Source: a virus. Taken from it: a DNA stretch of 64,000 nt. The number at the start of each line of letters is the position of its first letter. Position 1 is the stretch's first letter. Made by a program: the position numbers and the translations under genes. Positions 36,688 through 46,200 of this stretch are shown in pieces. Below the pieces are notes generated by a model that saw only the letters and a list, made by a program, of their open reading frames with translations, was not told where the DNA came from and did not search any database. The stretch is from positions 62,001 through 126,000 of IMG/VR virus record IMGVR_UViG_3300010885_058378; one strand, written 5' to 3'.

Positions 36688-37245
36688 TTAAGATTGTGTA
36701 GCACATTTAATAGTAATAATTTTTTCAATTAATTTTTTACTATCTGTAATTGAAGATACTATGAATTTAAATATACTAATATTTTGTTGATTATTTGAAA
36801 TAGATAGATTTACTGGAACAACACCTTTTCTTACAGATATTGTTTCATTAGTTGTTGTCCCTGGTTTTGGGATTGTGTATTCAGAATACTTTACAGACTG
36901 TACGTTAATATCTGTTGGTAATGAATTTGTTGTCAATTCAACAAGCTCAAAAGAATACTGATAAGGATCTAATTTTAATTTACTAACTTCAAATTCTAAT
37001 ATTCCACCTAAGCAACAGAAATTTTCTACTATATCATTTCCTACTATTGTATTCTCATAATTTAGTACAATTTCTGGAGTAGGATCAAAGCAAATTTTTT
37101 GAGCTATCCATTCTACTATGGATCCATCCATAAGTTTTGTATACAGTCTTCCAGTAACGCTATTTATTACTAATTCTCCAACTAAAACCTGATCGACACT
37201 TGGAAAGCCATTACCGCTTTCGTCTCTTTTTAATAGTAGTTTCAT
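36688..37245 (-). CDS. Small tail protein with fibre N-terminal GEL-N motif, 185 aa
   Basis: The N-terminus (VDQVLVGELVINSVTGRLYT, then KLMDGSIVEW) matches the short anchoring motif of many phage fibres (L-x-x-GELA-N-x-x-G-L-Y-K-x-x-DG). I start at ATG 37245, ten bases after AGGAG and overlapping the upstream fibre gene's stop by ATGA; the in-frame ATG at 37254 is too close to that Shine-Dalgarno site. The rest is a beta-rich domain with a CxxxC-type pair (FCCLGG). It could be the attachment piece for the module proteins downstream. Confidence 0.6.
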   Translation of the reverse strand: MKLLLKRDESGNGFPSVDQVLVGELVINSVTGRLYTKLMDGSIVEWIAQKICFDPTPEIVLNYENTIVGNDIVENFCCLGGILEFEVSKLKLDPYQYSFELVELTTNSLPTDINVQSVKYSEYTIPKPGTTTNETISVRKGVVPVNLSISNNQQNISIFKFIVSSITDSKKLIEKIITIKCATQS

Positions 37246-39725
37246 ACTGAACATACTCCTGTAAATAATACTGTTCCGAAATCCCAGTTGCTTAATTGAT
37301 CTGTTTGTTGTTGAGAAACAGCATCAGGATCATCTTCTGGTAGAACATTACCAGAACTATAAATATAAGAAAAAGCGCTTTGACCAAAAGAGTTCCATGC
37401 TGATATTCTATAATAATAATTTATTTTAGATGTTGTGCCAGTAATTGTTTCTGTAGTATTAGTTATTAATTGATCAAGAGCGGAAACTGCAGGATCATAA
37501 CTTGGATAATATTGCCAAGTTAATCCATTATCAGATGATTCTTCTATTGAAAAACCCAATAAATTGGAAGATCCATTTTGTCCAGCGACCCATGATAATT
37601 TAATGTCTGAGTATGCGCTAGTATCAAATGTTCTGACTTGAGTCAAACCATATGGAGCCTTTGGAACAGATAATCCTGGAATTATTGTTGAAGAAGCATT
37701 GGAATATTCTCCTATACCAATATAGTTTTGAGCAGCAACCCTGAAGCGATATGAGGTCAATGGAGATAATCCAATTATAGTAGCCTTATTAGAATATGCA
37801 TTTGCTCTATTAATATAGAAATTACTACTATTGGGAATATCTGTCCAAGTTGAACCACCATTAGTAGAAAATTGTATTAGATAGTTTATTATCTGACTAT
37901 TACCGTCGCTTAATGGAATGGTCCAAGTTATCGAGGACTCTGAATTACCAGATCCATTATTGTCAGGATCCAACATTATATTAGATGGTTTTCCTGGTAT
38001 TGTTGGATTGCTCTTTGGTATTCTAGAAATTATTTTACCAGATTGATCTATTGTTAATAATGCATTTGGTATATATGGACCAGCATTATCTCCTGTGGGC
38101 TTGGGTCTGAGATATAGATTTTCTGAAATAATATTATCACTATATAGTGTTGATCTTACTGTTAGATCAGCATATGTTGTTATATATTTTTTAGTTTCGA
38201 CTACACCATTAATCTCAATTCCTGTAGGAATACTATCTATGGCATATGCCCCACTAGTATTAATCATAACCTTTGGCTTGGTATCATAAGACCATCCAGA
38301 AGGAATTAACTTAGCCCTATCCATATACTTGGTAAAGTATACTCCAGAAGTTGGACTTCCACTAACTGAATTTGGTATATTAGAATCAACCTTAAAAGCA
38401 GGTACTAATCCAACAGGAATATTATTTTCATTTAAATCAAAAATACTTGCATCATAATTTTCATGCAGAGTTTTTCTTTCTCCATAAATTATAAAATCAA
38501 TATTTTCACCAAGCATATTAAATGCAGTATGCGTATTGGGTCGAATACTAATACTATTTAATGTACTGGGCTTAAATTTTAATTCACTATTAGCAACATC
38601 CGACTGGGTGCAACTATATTTTTCTTTAGCTGTTCGTCCCAATTGCATATCAAGATACGCACCTTTTGTAATAGAGTAGGCGTATCCATTTCCGCTATAT
38701 GCTGTCTGATCCGCCCATGGAATTGGCGTACATATTTTTGCAACAAACCCAGCAACGGGATTGGAACTTGTGCCTTCTGGATCAACAATAGTAGTTTCTT
38801 TGAATAAAACTTCTAGTGGAGTTTGTAAATCTGGATTGGCTTCATCAGCGACATATGTGATTTGAGCAGCTAGTTTTATGTGAACGATCTCTCTTGTATC
38901 ATTACGAACTAATTCAATAGTGTCATATCCTTCACCTAATTCTTGTTTGAGAATTTCTAAGGTTGGGGTGTTTTTCCAATCTTGCGACCATATAGGCTTA
39001 TTTGCATAAAATATAATTTGACCATTCTCTATTTTTATTGGACGCCTTGGATATCTATTCCATAAAACCCCGTCTGCATTTAGATAAGATGCGGCTTGCC
39101 ATTCTGCTGGATTATTGACACCCATGTGAGTTAATATACTACCAGCATATCCTTGATAATTTGGAAATATTTGAATGCCACTAGTAAATGTTGTAATTGC
39201 ACCAATTTTAATGGATGGTGGAATTGGAGGATCTGATGAGGCTAAACCTTCTACATATTCTATACTTGGAAACGATTTAATCTCATGAGAATCTGGGCTG
39301 TTGATATTACCAGAACTAACATACAAAGGGCCATAACTATATGATGGCATAGTTAACATTGATAATCCAGTATTATATACTAGTTTATTATCTGGTATTC
39401 CTACTAAATCTTGTTCTCCAGATCTAAATACTATAGCTCCATCAGAACCAGGATATGCTGATACTACATGTCCTAAATTGTCTATTTTTTGTATGGATTG
39501 ATAATTTAAATTTTTAACTCGTAAACCACTAGCATCAACATACCCTTGAGATACTAACTGAATACCACTTGCTCCAACAAGCCACATATTTCCACTAGCA
39601 GCCAATTGGATGTTCTTATCTCCCAGGATATTATAATATTTTCCATCTATTTTTTTATTTCCGGTGTTAATACTAACTCCGGGCCAGCCGCTAGGTCCAA
39701 TAATTGTATACCAGGGATTACTCAT
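37242..39725 (-). CDS. Tail fibre with two FN3 domains, 827 aa
   Basis: The N-terminal 200 residues are rich in strand-turn patterns (WYTIIGPSGWPGVSINTG, GNMWLVGASGIQLVSQG) as in beta-helical fibre shafts. A central domain (YSITKGAYLDMQL, SISIRPNTHTAFNMLG, IDFIIYGE) is shared with the 1152-aa fibre. The last 250 residues carry two FN3 domains (PGKPSNIMLDPD, then SSITWTIPLSDG, and APYGLTQVRTFD). A good Shine-Dalgarno site (GAGGAAA) precedes ATG 39725. Position and domains support a fibre or tip-appendage role. Confidence 0.7.
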   Translation of the reverse strand: MSNPWYTIIGPSGWPGVSINTGNKKIDGKYYNILGDKNIQLAASGNMWLVGASGIQLVSQGYVDASGLRVKNLNYQSIQKIDNLGHVVSAYPGSDGAIVFRSGEQDLVGIPDNKLVYNTGLSMLTMPSYSYGPLYVSSGNINSPDSHEIKSFPSIEYVEGLASSDPPIPPSIKIGAITTFTSGIQIFPNYQGYAGSILTHMGVNNPAEWQAASYLNADGVLWNRYPRRPIKIENGQIIFYANKPIWSQDWKNTPTLEILKQELGEGYDTIELVRNDTREIVHIKLAAQITYVADEANPDLQTPLEVLFKETTIVDPEGTSSNPVAGFVAKICTPIPWADQTAYSGNGYAYSITKGAYLDMQLGRTAKEKYSCTQSDVANSELKFKPSTLNSISIRPNTHTAFNMLGENIDFIIYGERKTLHENYDASIFDLNENNIPVGLVPAFKVDSNIPNSVSGSPTSGVYFTKYMDRAKLIPSGWSYDTKPKVMINTSGAYAIDSIPTGIEINGVVETKKYITTYADLTVRSTLYSDNIISENLYLRPKPTGDNAGPYIPNALLTIDQSGKIISRIPKSNPTIPGKPSNIMLDPDNNGSGNSESSITWTIPLSDGNSQIINYLIQFSTNGGSTWTDIPNSSNFYINRANAYSNKATIIGLSPLTSYRFRVAAQNYIGIGEYSNASSTIIPGLSVPKAPYGLTQVRTFDTSAYSDIKLSWVAGQNGSSNLLGFSIEESSDNGLTWQYYPSYDPAVSALDQLITNTTETITGTTSKINYYYRISAWNSFGQSAFSYIYSSGNVLPEDDPDAVSQQQTDQLSNWDFGTVLFTGVCSV
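38480..38680 (-). repeat. YSITKG domain of the FN3 fibre, paralogous to that of the 1152-aa fibre
   Basis: YSITKG, then SISIRPNTHTAFNMLG and IDFIIYGE. The second copy, at 41215-41390 in the upstream fibre gene, reads YSITKGGYLTM, LSIRPLVDTTFNAGQ and INFSVYGLG. About 60-70 residues align. Confidence 0.7.
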
Positions 39726-39741
39726 GATTAATTTCCTCTAT

Positions 39742-42700
39742 TTAATTAAACCATCCAGGACCATTATTATTTGTATCACACCACCAAGGAATCTCATTAT
39801 ATGATAGAGTGTTATCGGAACATAGCGAGATAGTATCTTCATCTAATCTTAATGGCTTAGCATTAAATGAACAACCAGCAGATATGCAACTCGCAACAGA
39901 GCCAAAAACAGAAGCATAAGGATTATTATATTGGGTTAATAGATTTATTGATGGAGATACTGTGGTTGTCCCTTGTGATGTAGGAGTATCTACCACTACT
40001 GGATCAGTTAACCCTGTAAAACTTTTTGCAGATCGTATGGTTCCGTCACCAACAACAATATGGTCAACATATAACCACCCACTAACACTAAGATTAGCAT
40101 ATAATTTTGCTGCCGAACCTGTGATATCAATACCTGTGGCTATAACTTCTGGCTCACTACGCTTAATACTTACGGTAGATGTTCCTGTAAAATCGTTAGA
40201 ATTAACAGGACGATAGTAGGCTGCCTTATGCCATTCATTAAGATTGGGCAACCAATACTTTCTATACGATGACTTAACAACATTATAAGAATTACTTCCT
40301 ATACTATATATTGTATATGCTCCGACACTTAAATTATAATCAATATCAGACTCACTTAGCGTAATACTTGCTCCATTATGTAGCCAATTAATGAATTTAA
40401 TGGCACTCAAGTAGCTAACAAAAACTACTGGTTTATCACCCATATTTGACTTTGTACTATACTCATATCCAGCATTACTAATACGAGTAATTCCTCCTTG
40501 AGCATTACTACTCATTCTAATGTCATATAGTTCACGATCATTAATTTTTGCTACTGCATTTAAAAATGCACAGTATTGTGTATTTGTTACTTCGTATTTA
40601 CCAATACGATAAATATTATTTACAACACCAAGATTATTAATAACTTGTTGAGAATAAACTGTTGGAGATCCTGCTGGGTTTTTAATATAAATAGGATTTA
40701 AATCTTCTATATTTTTAGGATTATTAACTCCAACAAAAGACATATTAAGACCATTTGTACTAGAGATATAAGTCTGGTCTGTTATACCTTGTAGACTAGC
40801 AATTCTAAACCCAACATAATTATATCCTGATGCTCTAATTAAGGACTCAATACTTTTTAAAACATTAGATCCTATTATGCTGTCATTTGCTGTAGAATAA
40901 GCTCCTCCCGCAATAAATTCTATACTATCTCTAGATTCTATTGCGTCTTGTTTTTCTATCCATTCAGCAGCATTACCGTTCTGATCGTATGTTCCATAGT
41001 AAGACGGCAATCCATTAGTGCCCACACTAGACAATAATCCAGAAAAAATATTTCTACTATTATCATATGCGTAATTTGCAGATGAATACTGGTTTGATAA
41101 TCCTACTCCTGTAATATTAATTATTGTAGAAAACATATCCGAACGACCCGTGGCAAAACCCGAATAGATTCCAGAAGGTATTAATATTCTTCCTGTATTT
41201 GCTTTAATAAATAATGCTGGATCATCACCAAGTCCATATACTGAGAAATTAATATCTTTTTGGCCAGCATTAAATGTTGTATCTACTAATGGTCTAATGC
41301 TTAAAGTATTAGAAGAAGAATTTGAAATTATTCCATCATCAACACTCTTAGTCATTGTTAAATATCCACCCTTAGTTATGGAGTAAATATTAATATTCGA
41401 TGTTGTATTTTGTACGATGCTTTCATCAACTAAAAGTCCAACAATAGCATTGCCATTTAGCTCTAAACTAATAATTTTTCTATATAAATTGGATCCATTG
41501 TATGATATTACTATTTGGTCTCCAGGAGCAAACTCATCAGAAGGAATGCTATCTGTGAAAGTAATTTGTCTTAAACAAGCTGTTGCTGTTCGTGGAGAAT
41601 ATTTCGTCCAAACTATGTCTCTCTCAGTTAAGAAATAGTCATCTAGAGTATATATTCCAGTAATTGCTCCGTTTGCTGTTGTGCTCAATAATTTATTTGC
41701 TGGAACAGGAATTCTTAATGATCCTGCTGAGTCAATACTGAGTGGACTATTAATTATTTTGCCACCAGAAACCATCAATAATCCACTAGACCCTAAATTG
41801 CTAATAGTTATATTAGATGCATCAATATTTTGTGCAGATATACTTGTTAAGTATGAGGTTCCTGTGGCGTATACTGAGGAGGATGAGAATGTTATGGACG
41901 ATTGTGGACTAACGGTTATTTGACTGCTTCCATTAGTTAATGACAAATTACCATTATTATTAATCTGTAATCTATTTCCACTATATCCAACATATGTAGA
42001 ATCTACTGTGGTTTGTATGGTTTTTATTCCTGTGACACCAGAAACTACTGTGATATCTAATGAGCCCTTTTCTCCATAAACTGTTGTATTGACTGCTCGT
42101 GATTCTATCTGGGCATAATTTGTTTGATTGCCTGTGGAGTTTTTAGCAGAAAGGTTGATCTGGGAAACTACGCTTCCACTAGCTATGTCTGTGGATGGTT
42201 TATGATAAAGTGTTATATTTGCTGGATAACAGGATGTTCTATTTTCTAGTCTTAAGCCTTCTTGACAAACTGTATTAACAATATGAAATACTGTTGATGG
42301 TCGTGAGCCTGATGGAATGTTGATTCCTACTCTTCCGTCATAAGAAAAAAATAAATTTTTATTTAATGATCCACTTCCATAAACTATAAAATCACTACCA
42401 TTACTATTATTATTAACAATAAATGGATATGTGCCACTGGTCGGTATGATAGTATCTGCGGATGATGCTGAATTTGCTCCGATAAATACTCTTTGAGACC
42501 CTGAGTCCCAATACATTTCTGCATTATTGATGTCTGCACTCATTATAGAAAAAGTATCAGAATCATTATTTAATGACTGTACGCCCATTCTTTCTGGCGG
42601 CTTATTATTTAGTACTACCCAATCTTTCCCTGTTGACGCCAATCTTGCATAATTATTAAACGAATCTAGTGTGCATACTAGCGAACCATCCTTATCGTTT

Positions 42701-43200
42701 ACAAATAATGAGTTTGATGATTCTATTAGTTTTAATTCAATAATAATATTGTTTGACTGGTCTAATGATGGAAGATTAATACTAATAGATTTTGAAGAGC
42801 AGTCTACAAGATACAAGGCGCTTATAGGATCTAAACATAAGTCTTTATCAATAACGATTGTGTTGTTTAATCCTTTATCAAAAGAACTTTGATTAGCAAA
42901 TACATAAAAGTCATTACCAGAAGATGGAAAATCTACTGTATTGTTATTATTAGATGATGAAATAGTCTCAATTCTTTTAACAACAATATTACCACTATTA
43001 TCAAATACTATTTCCCCAACACCAGTTTCAAATAAGCGACTATTTAAGTTTCTGGCTATGTAAGGAATTAAATATCCTACATGATTGGTATTAAGAATAT
43101 TATATGTTTTTATAGCAGATACTGGCTTAATAACGTCATTTTCTATAACGAAATTAAATCCAATATTATCAAATACTCTAATTGATTTATTAGGTGTCAT
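39742..43200 (-). CDS. Tail fibre with permuted FGE-sulfatase domain, 1152 aa
   Basis: The first fibre gene after the tape measure, starting two bases after its stop. The N-terminal half is beta-rich (DGRVGINIPSGSRPSTVFHI is a typical fibre shaft segment). A YSITKG domain shared with the 827-aa fibre lies at 41215-41390. A circularly permuted FGE-sulfatase domain follows: SYYGTYDQNGNAAEW and GFRIAS (40795-41085) precede YRIGKYEVTNTQYCAFLNAV, DKPVVFVSY and YWLPNLNEWHKAAYY (40205-40635). A Cys-rich tail ends the protein (CISAGCSF, PWWCDTNNNGPGWF). Probable receptor-contacting fibre. Confidence 0.75.
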   Translation of the reverse strand: MTPNKSIRVFDNIGFNFVIENDVIKPVSAIKTYNILNTNHVGYLIPYIARNLNSRLFETGVGEIVFDNSGNIVVKRIETISSSNNNNTVDFPSSGNDFYVFANQSSFDKGLNNTIVIDKDLCLDPISALYLVDCSSKSISINLPSLDQSNNIIIELKLIESSNSLFVNDKDGSLVCTLDSFNNYARLASTGKDWVVLNNKPPERMGVQSLNNDSDTFSIMSADINNAEMYWDSGSQRVFIGANSASSADTIIPTSGTYPFIVNNNSNGSDFIVYGSGSLNKNLFFSYDGRVGINIPSGSRPSTVFHIVNTVCQEGLRLENRTSCYPANITLYHKPSTDIASGSVVSQINLSAKNSTGNQTNYAQIESRAVNTTVYGEKGSLDITVVSGVTGIKTIQTTVDSTYVGYSGNRLQINNNGNLSLTNGSSQITVSPQSSITFSSSSVYATGTSYLTSISAQNIDASNITISNLGSSGLLMVSGGKIINSPLSIDSAGSLRIPVPANKLLSTTANGAITGIYTLDDYFLTERDIVWTKYSPRTATACLRQITFTDSIPSDEFAPGDQIVISYNGSNLYRKIISLELNGNAIVGLLVDESIVQNTTSNINIYSITKGGYLTMTKSVDDGIISNSSSNTLSIRPLVDTTFNAGQKDINFSVYGLGDDPALFIKANTGRILIPSGIYSGFATGRSDMFSTIINITGVGLSNQYSSANYAYDNSRNIFSGLLSSVGTNGLPSYYGTYDQNGNAAEWIEKQDAIESRDSIEFIAGGAYSTANDSIIGSNVLKSIESLIRASGYNYVGFRIASLQGITDQTYISSTNGLNMSFVGVNNPKNIEDLNPIYIKNPAGSPTVYSQQVINNLGVVNNIYRIGKYEVTNTQYCAFLNAVAKINDRELYDIRMSSNAQGGITRISNAGYEYSTKSNMGDKPVVFVSYLSAIKFINWLHNGASITLSESDIDYNLSVGAYTIYSIGSNSYNVVKSSYRKYWLPNLNEWHKAAYYRPVNSNDFTGTSTVSIKRSEPEVIATGIDITGSAAKLYANLSVSGWLYVDHIVVGDGTIRSAKSFTGLTDPVVVDTPTSQGTTTVSPSINLLTQYNNPYASVFGSVASCISAGCSFNAKPLRLDEDTISLCSDNTLSYNEIPWWCDTNNNGPGWFN
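40205..41085 (-). other. Circularly permuted FGE-sulfatase (C-type-lectin-like) domain, fibre B
   Basis: The same C-half-then-N-half order as fibre A. The halves are separated by a linker (TDQTYISSTNGLNMSF to VYSQQVINNL) that is longer and different from that in fibre A. Confidence 0.7.
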
Positions 43201-43202
43201 GA

Positions 43203-46200
43203 TTAAGCTTTACCCATTGGTTTGTTGTTAGCGGATGAATTAAAGGCGCCTTCAGTAACTTTTCTATCATAGCTTGCAAAAGTATTTTGACTAGCATGGC
43301 GACCAGATAATTCTCCTGCTTGTGCTGCACTACTTACTATTCTATCTCCTTCTTTTCCGAATCCTAGAAAATCAACGACGTTCTTAACTTCGCCATGTAT
43401 ATTTAAAGTATTTGGCAAATTATCAGCAGATTGTGCAAACCCAGCTGTTGAATTACCAAAAGATTGGGTTGCATTAGCAAATGTTTGGCCGAAATTATTT
43501 AATGTTTCAGTACTACTTTGCATCATTTGACTATATGATTCCATTCCTGATTGGAGTGCGGTGCTTAGTTGGCCAACTGCTTCGTTCATAGCCTGTCCTA
43601 CTGCAGTGCTAATACTAGATGATATATCATTAGATACACCACTACTACCACCACTGCCTCCAGTAACTGGTCCAGCATTGGCATAATATTTGGGTGCAAC
43701 TATTCCACCATTGGCCAAATAGTTAACAATTCCACCTCTATTGAAATGGCCACTATTTATAGCATTAAGAAGAGGCATATGTTGCTGACTAGATTCTCTG
43801 TTAACAACAAACTCTCCAGGAGTTAGCATGGCTGGTACAGTATCTGTTCCCTGAGATAATGATGGAACTAATGCTCCATTATTAGCATATACTAAACCTC
43901 CAGAATTGTAAGTAGCAGCATCATATCTTGCCGGATCACTACTTTGTTGTTGTGCTTTTTTATATTCTGGTGACTGAGTATAGTGTAATGGAATACGTCC
44001 TTGCTCCGCTAAATCATTTGCTCTCTGTTTGAATCTTTGTGATTGTTCTCTATTAGCAATATCTATTGATCCTGCTTCAGTTCCAACCTTTAGACTTTCA
44101 GAACCAAAACCGATGCTTCCTCCAACAACAGCACCAGCAGCAGGACCAACCACTGGAACAACACTTCCAGCAGATGCTCCAATTGCGGCTCCCCTAGCAG
44201 CCGATTCCATTTGTGCTAATCTTTCATCTGTATTGTTTGATATTTCTTGATTAGCTAATTTACCTATTATTGAACCTCCAGAAGATGCTGAGCCAGATAT
44301 TGCTCCGAATACAGCCCTTGTTGGAGCGCTAATTCCTTGTTGTATAGCTTTTTCATCTTGTAGTCCTGCCATTGCTCCTCCTGCTATTGCTAACACTGGA
44401 GCCATTTTACCGGCTATTTGACCAGAGACTCTTCCTGCTGAAGACAAAGATGATGAGATCATTGGTGCTGCATTTGCTGCTGTATCTAATGACGCTTTAG
44501 AAATATCTCCAATGGCCTGAGTTTTATCTAGTGATGATTTTTCATTAGATAGTAATGTTTGAGTACCAGTTACAATATCGGCCATGCCTCTACCAACTCC
44601 TGCAACCCCTTTCATAGGAGCATTAGTAGCAAAAGTTTGAGCCAATCCTAATGCTGATGATGCTGTATCTAGAGTAACATTGCCTTCATATGCTGCTTTG
44701 CCAATATCACTTACATTTTTAGCTGTCGTAGTAGCCGTTTTAACGATAGCATTTACAGAGCCTCCATCGGCAAAATAACTTACTAGTCCTCCCTTGCTAT
44801 ATCCATGGAATTTCATTAATTGTTTTAGAATACTTTCTGCTCTCTTATTCCCCTTTACTTTGCTCATGTGCTGCATCAAGGTGCTTAATAGCTCATATGG
44901 AGCTTTTTTGATTTGGCTTGCAGAATATCCTTTACCTCCTGTTATAGCAGCTAATCCCTTTGGATCATCAACAAATGACTCGATTTGTTTCATTAATCCT
45001 GAAGATTTTAGCTTTTTGCCTCCAAAAGGATCAATCTTCATTCCGGCAGTTTTAGTTTGGAAAGAATGAGCCAATTCATGCTGAACTACTGATGTTTTGG
45101 CATTAGGATCCCTAAATACCATTTTGTTACCTGAAGTAACCATAGCCTCAGGATTTTTTACTGGACCTATATTCTTAGCAACTTTCTTTTGAGCCTCAGC
45201 TAGTGCCGTAGGATCAACAGATACTGATTGTGGAGTAGACTTATCGATAAATTCTGATAAGAACTTATCCCTTCTTGCTGGAGTAACATAATCAGCCAGA
45301 TCATTAGCTAGATTCTCTTGAACTTGTCTTATATTTACTGGATCAGTAACATTTATAACTTCTGGTAGTGGTCGTTTGGTCGGTAGTACTGCTACATCTG
45401 GTTTTGTTCTGGCCATAAATTCTTCAGCGGTAACTCTGGGCTTACTAGCTCTTTTAGCGGCCTTTGCTTCTTCAGCAAGTCTAGTATATTCTGCTGCTGT
45501 TATTTTGGGTTTGACTGGAGACCCTGATGTTGGCATAGTCAAATCAATATTTGATAATTTTTCATCCAATGCTCTGCTTCTTACAGCTTTGGCTTTTGCT
45601 GCTAGTCTACCATAATTACCATCATATTCTAATGGATTAATATCGTCTATGCTTCTTATCTTTGTAGGGGCAGACTCTGCGAATGTTACAGGCTTTGCTG
45701 GTGCCATATCCTTAAAAGGAGAAGTAACATTTGATCTATTAAGATTTGGTCTTGAATAATTTGGAGTTATACCTCTAACTCCTATAACATCACCCATTTG
45801 AGTAGCAACGTCTTGAACACCCTCAACAAAATTATTAACTACTCTTCCAGCTCCGCGAGCACCTGGAATTCTACCTCCCAATCTTCCTGCTCCTCTAGCA
45901 ACCCCCGTAATAGCTCTGTCTACTGTTCCAGCAGCCCTACCAACACTAGCAGCACCAGGTATTCTACTAGCAGCCCTACCAACACCAGAAACACCAGGTA
46001 TTCTACTAGCGACTCTTCCAGCAGCCCCTGCCATTCTACCGGCAGCATTAAATACTGCTCCTTCTGCATTGATTACTGCTCCTACGCCTTGAGAGGCTGC
46101 ATATCCAGCAGTTTGGAAGCCTGCTGTGGTAAAACCTAAATAACTATCCATTCCACCAGCCAACTCTACATTTCTAGCATCATTTCTTTGTAGAGCAGTT

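Noticed and set aside
40205-41085. Diversity-generating retroelement acting on the C-type-lectin-like domains
   Set aside because: No reverse transcriptase and no near-identical template repeat were seen in the window; the two FGE regions differ too much.
45798-46139. Plus-strand Ser/Thr/Asn-rich ORF of 113 codons
   Set aside because: It is antisense to the GR-repeat part of the tape measure; composition follows from the other strand and no ribosome binding site exists.
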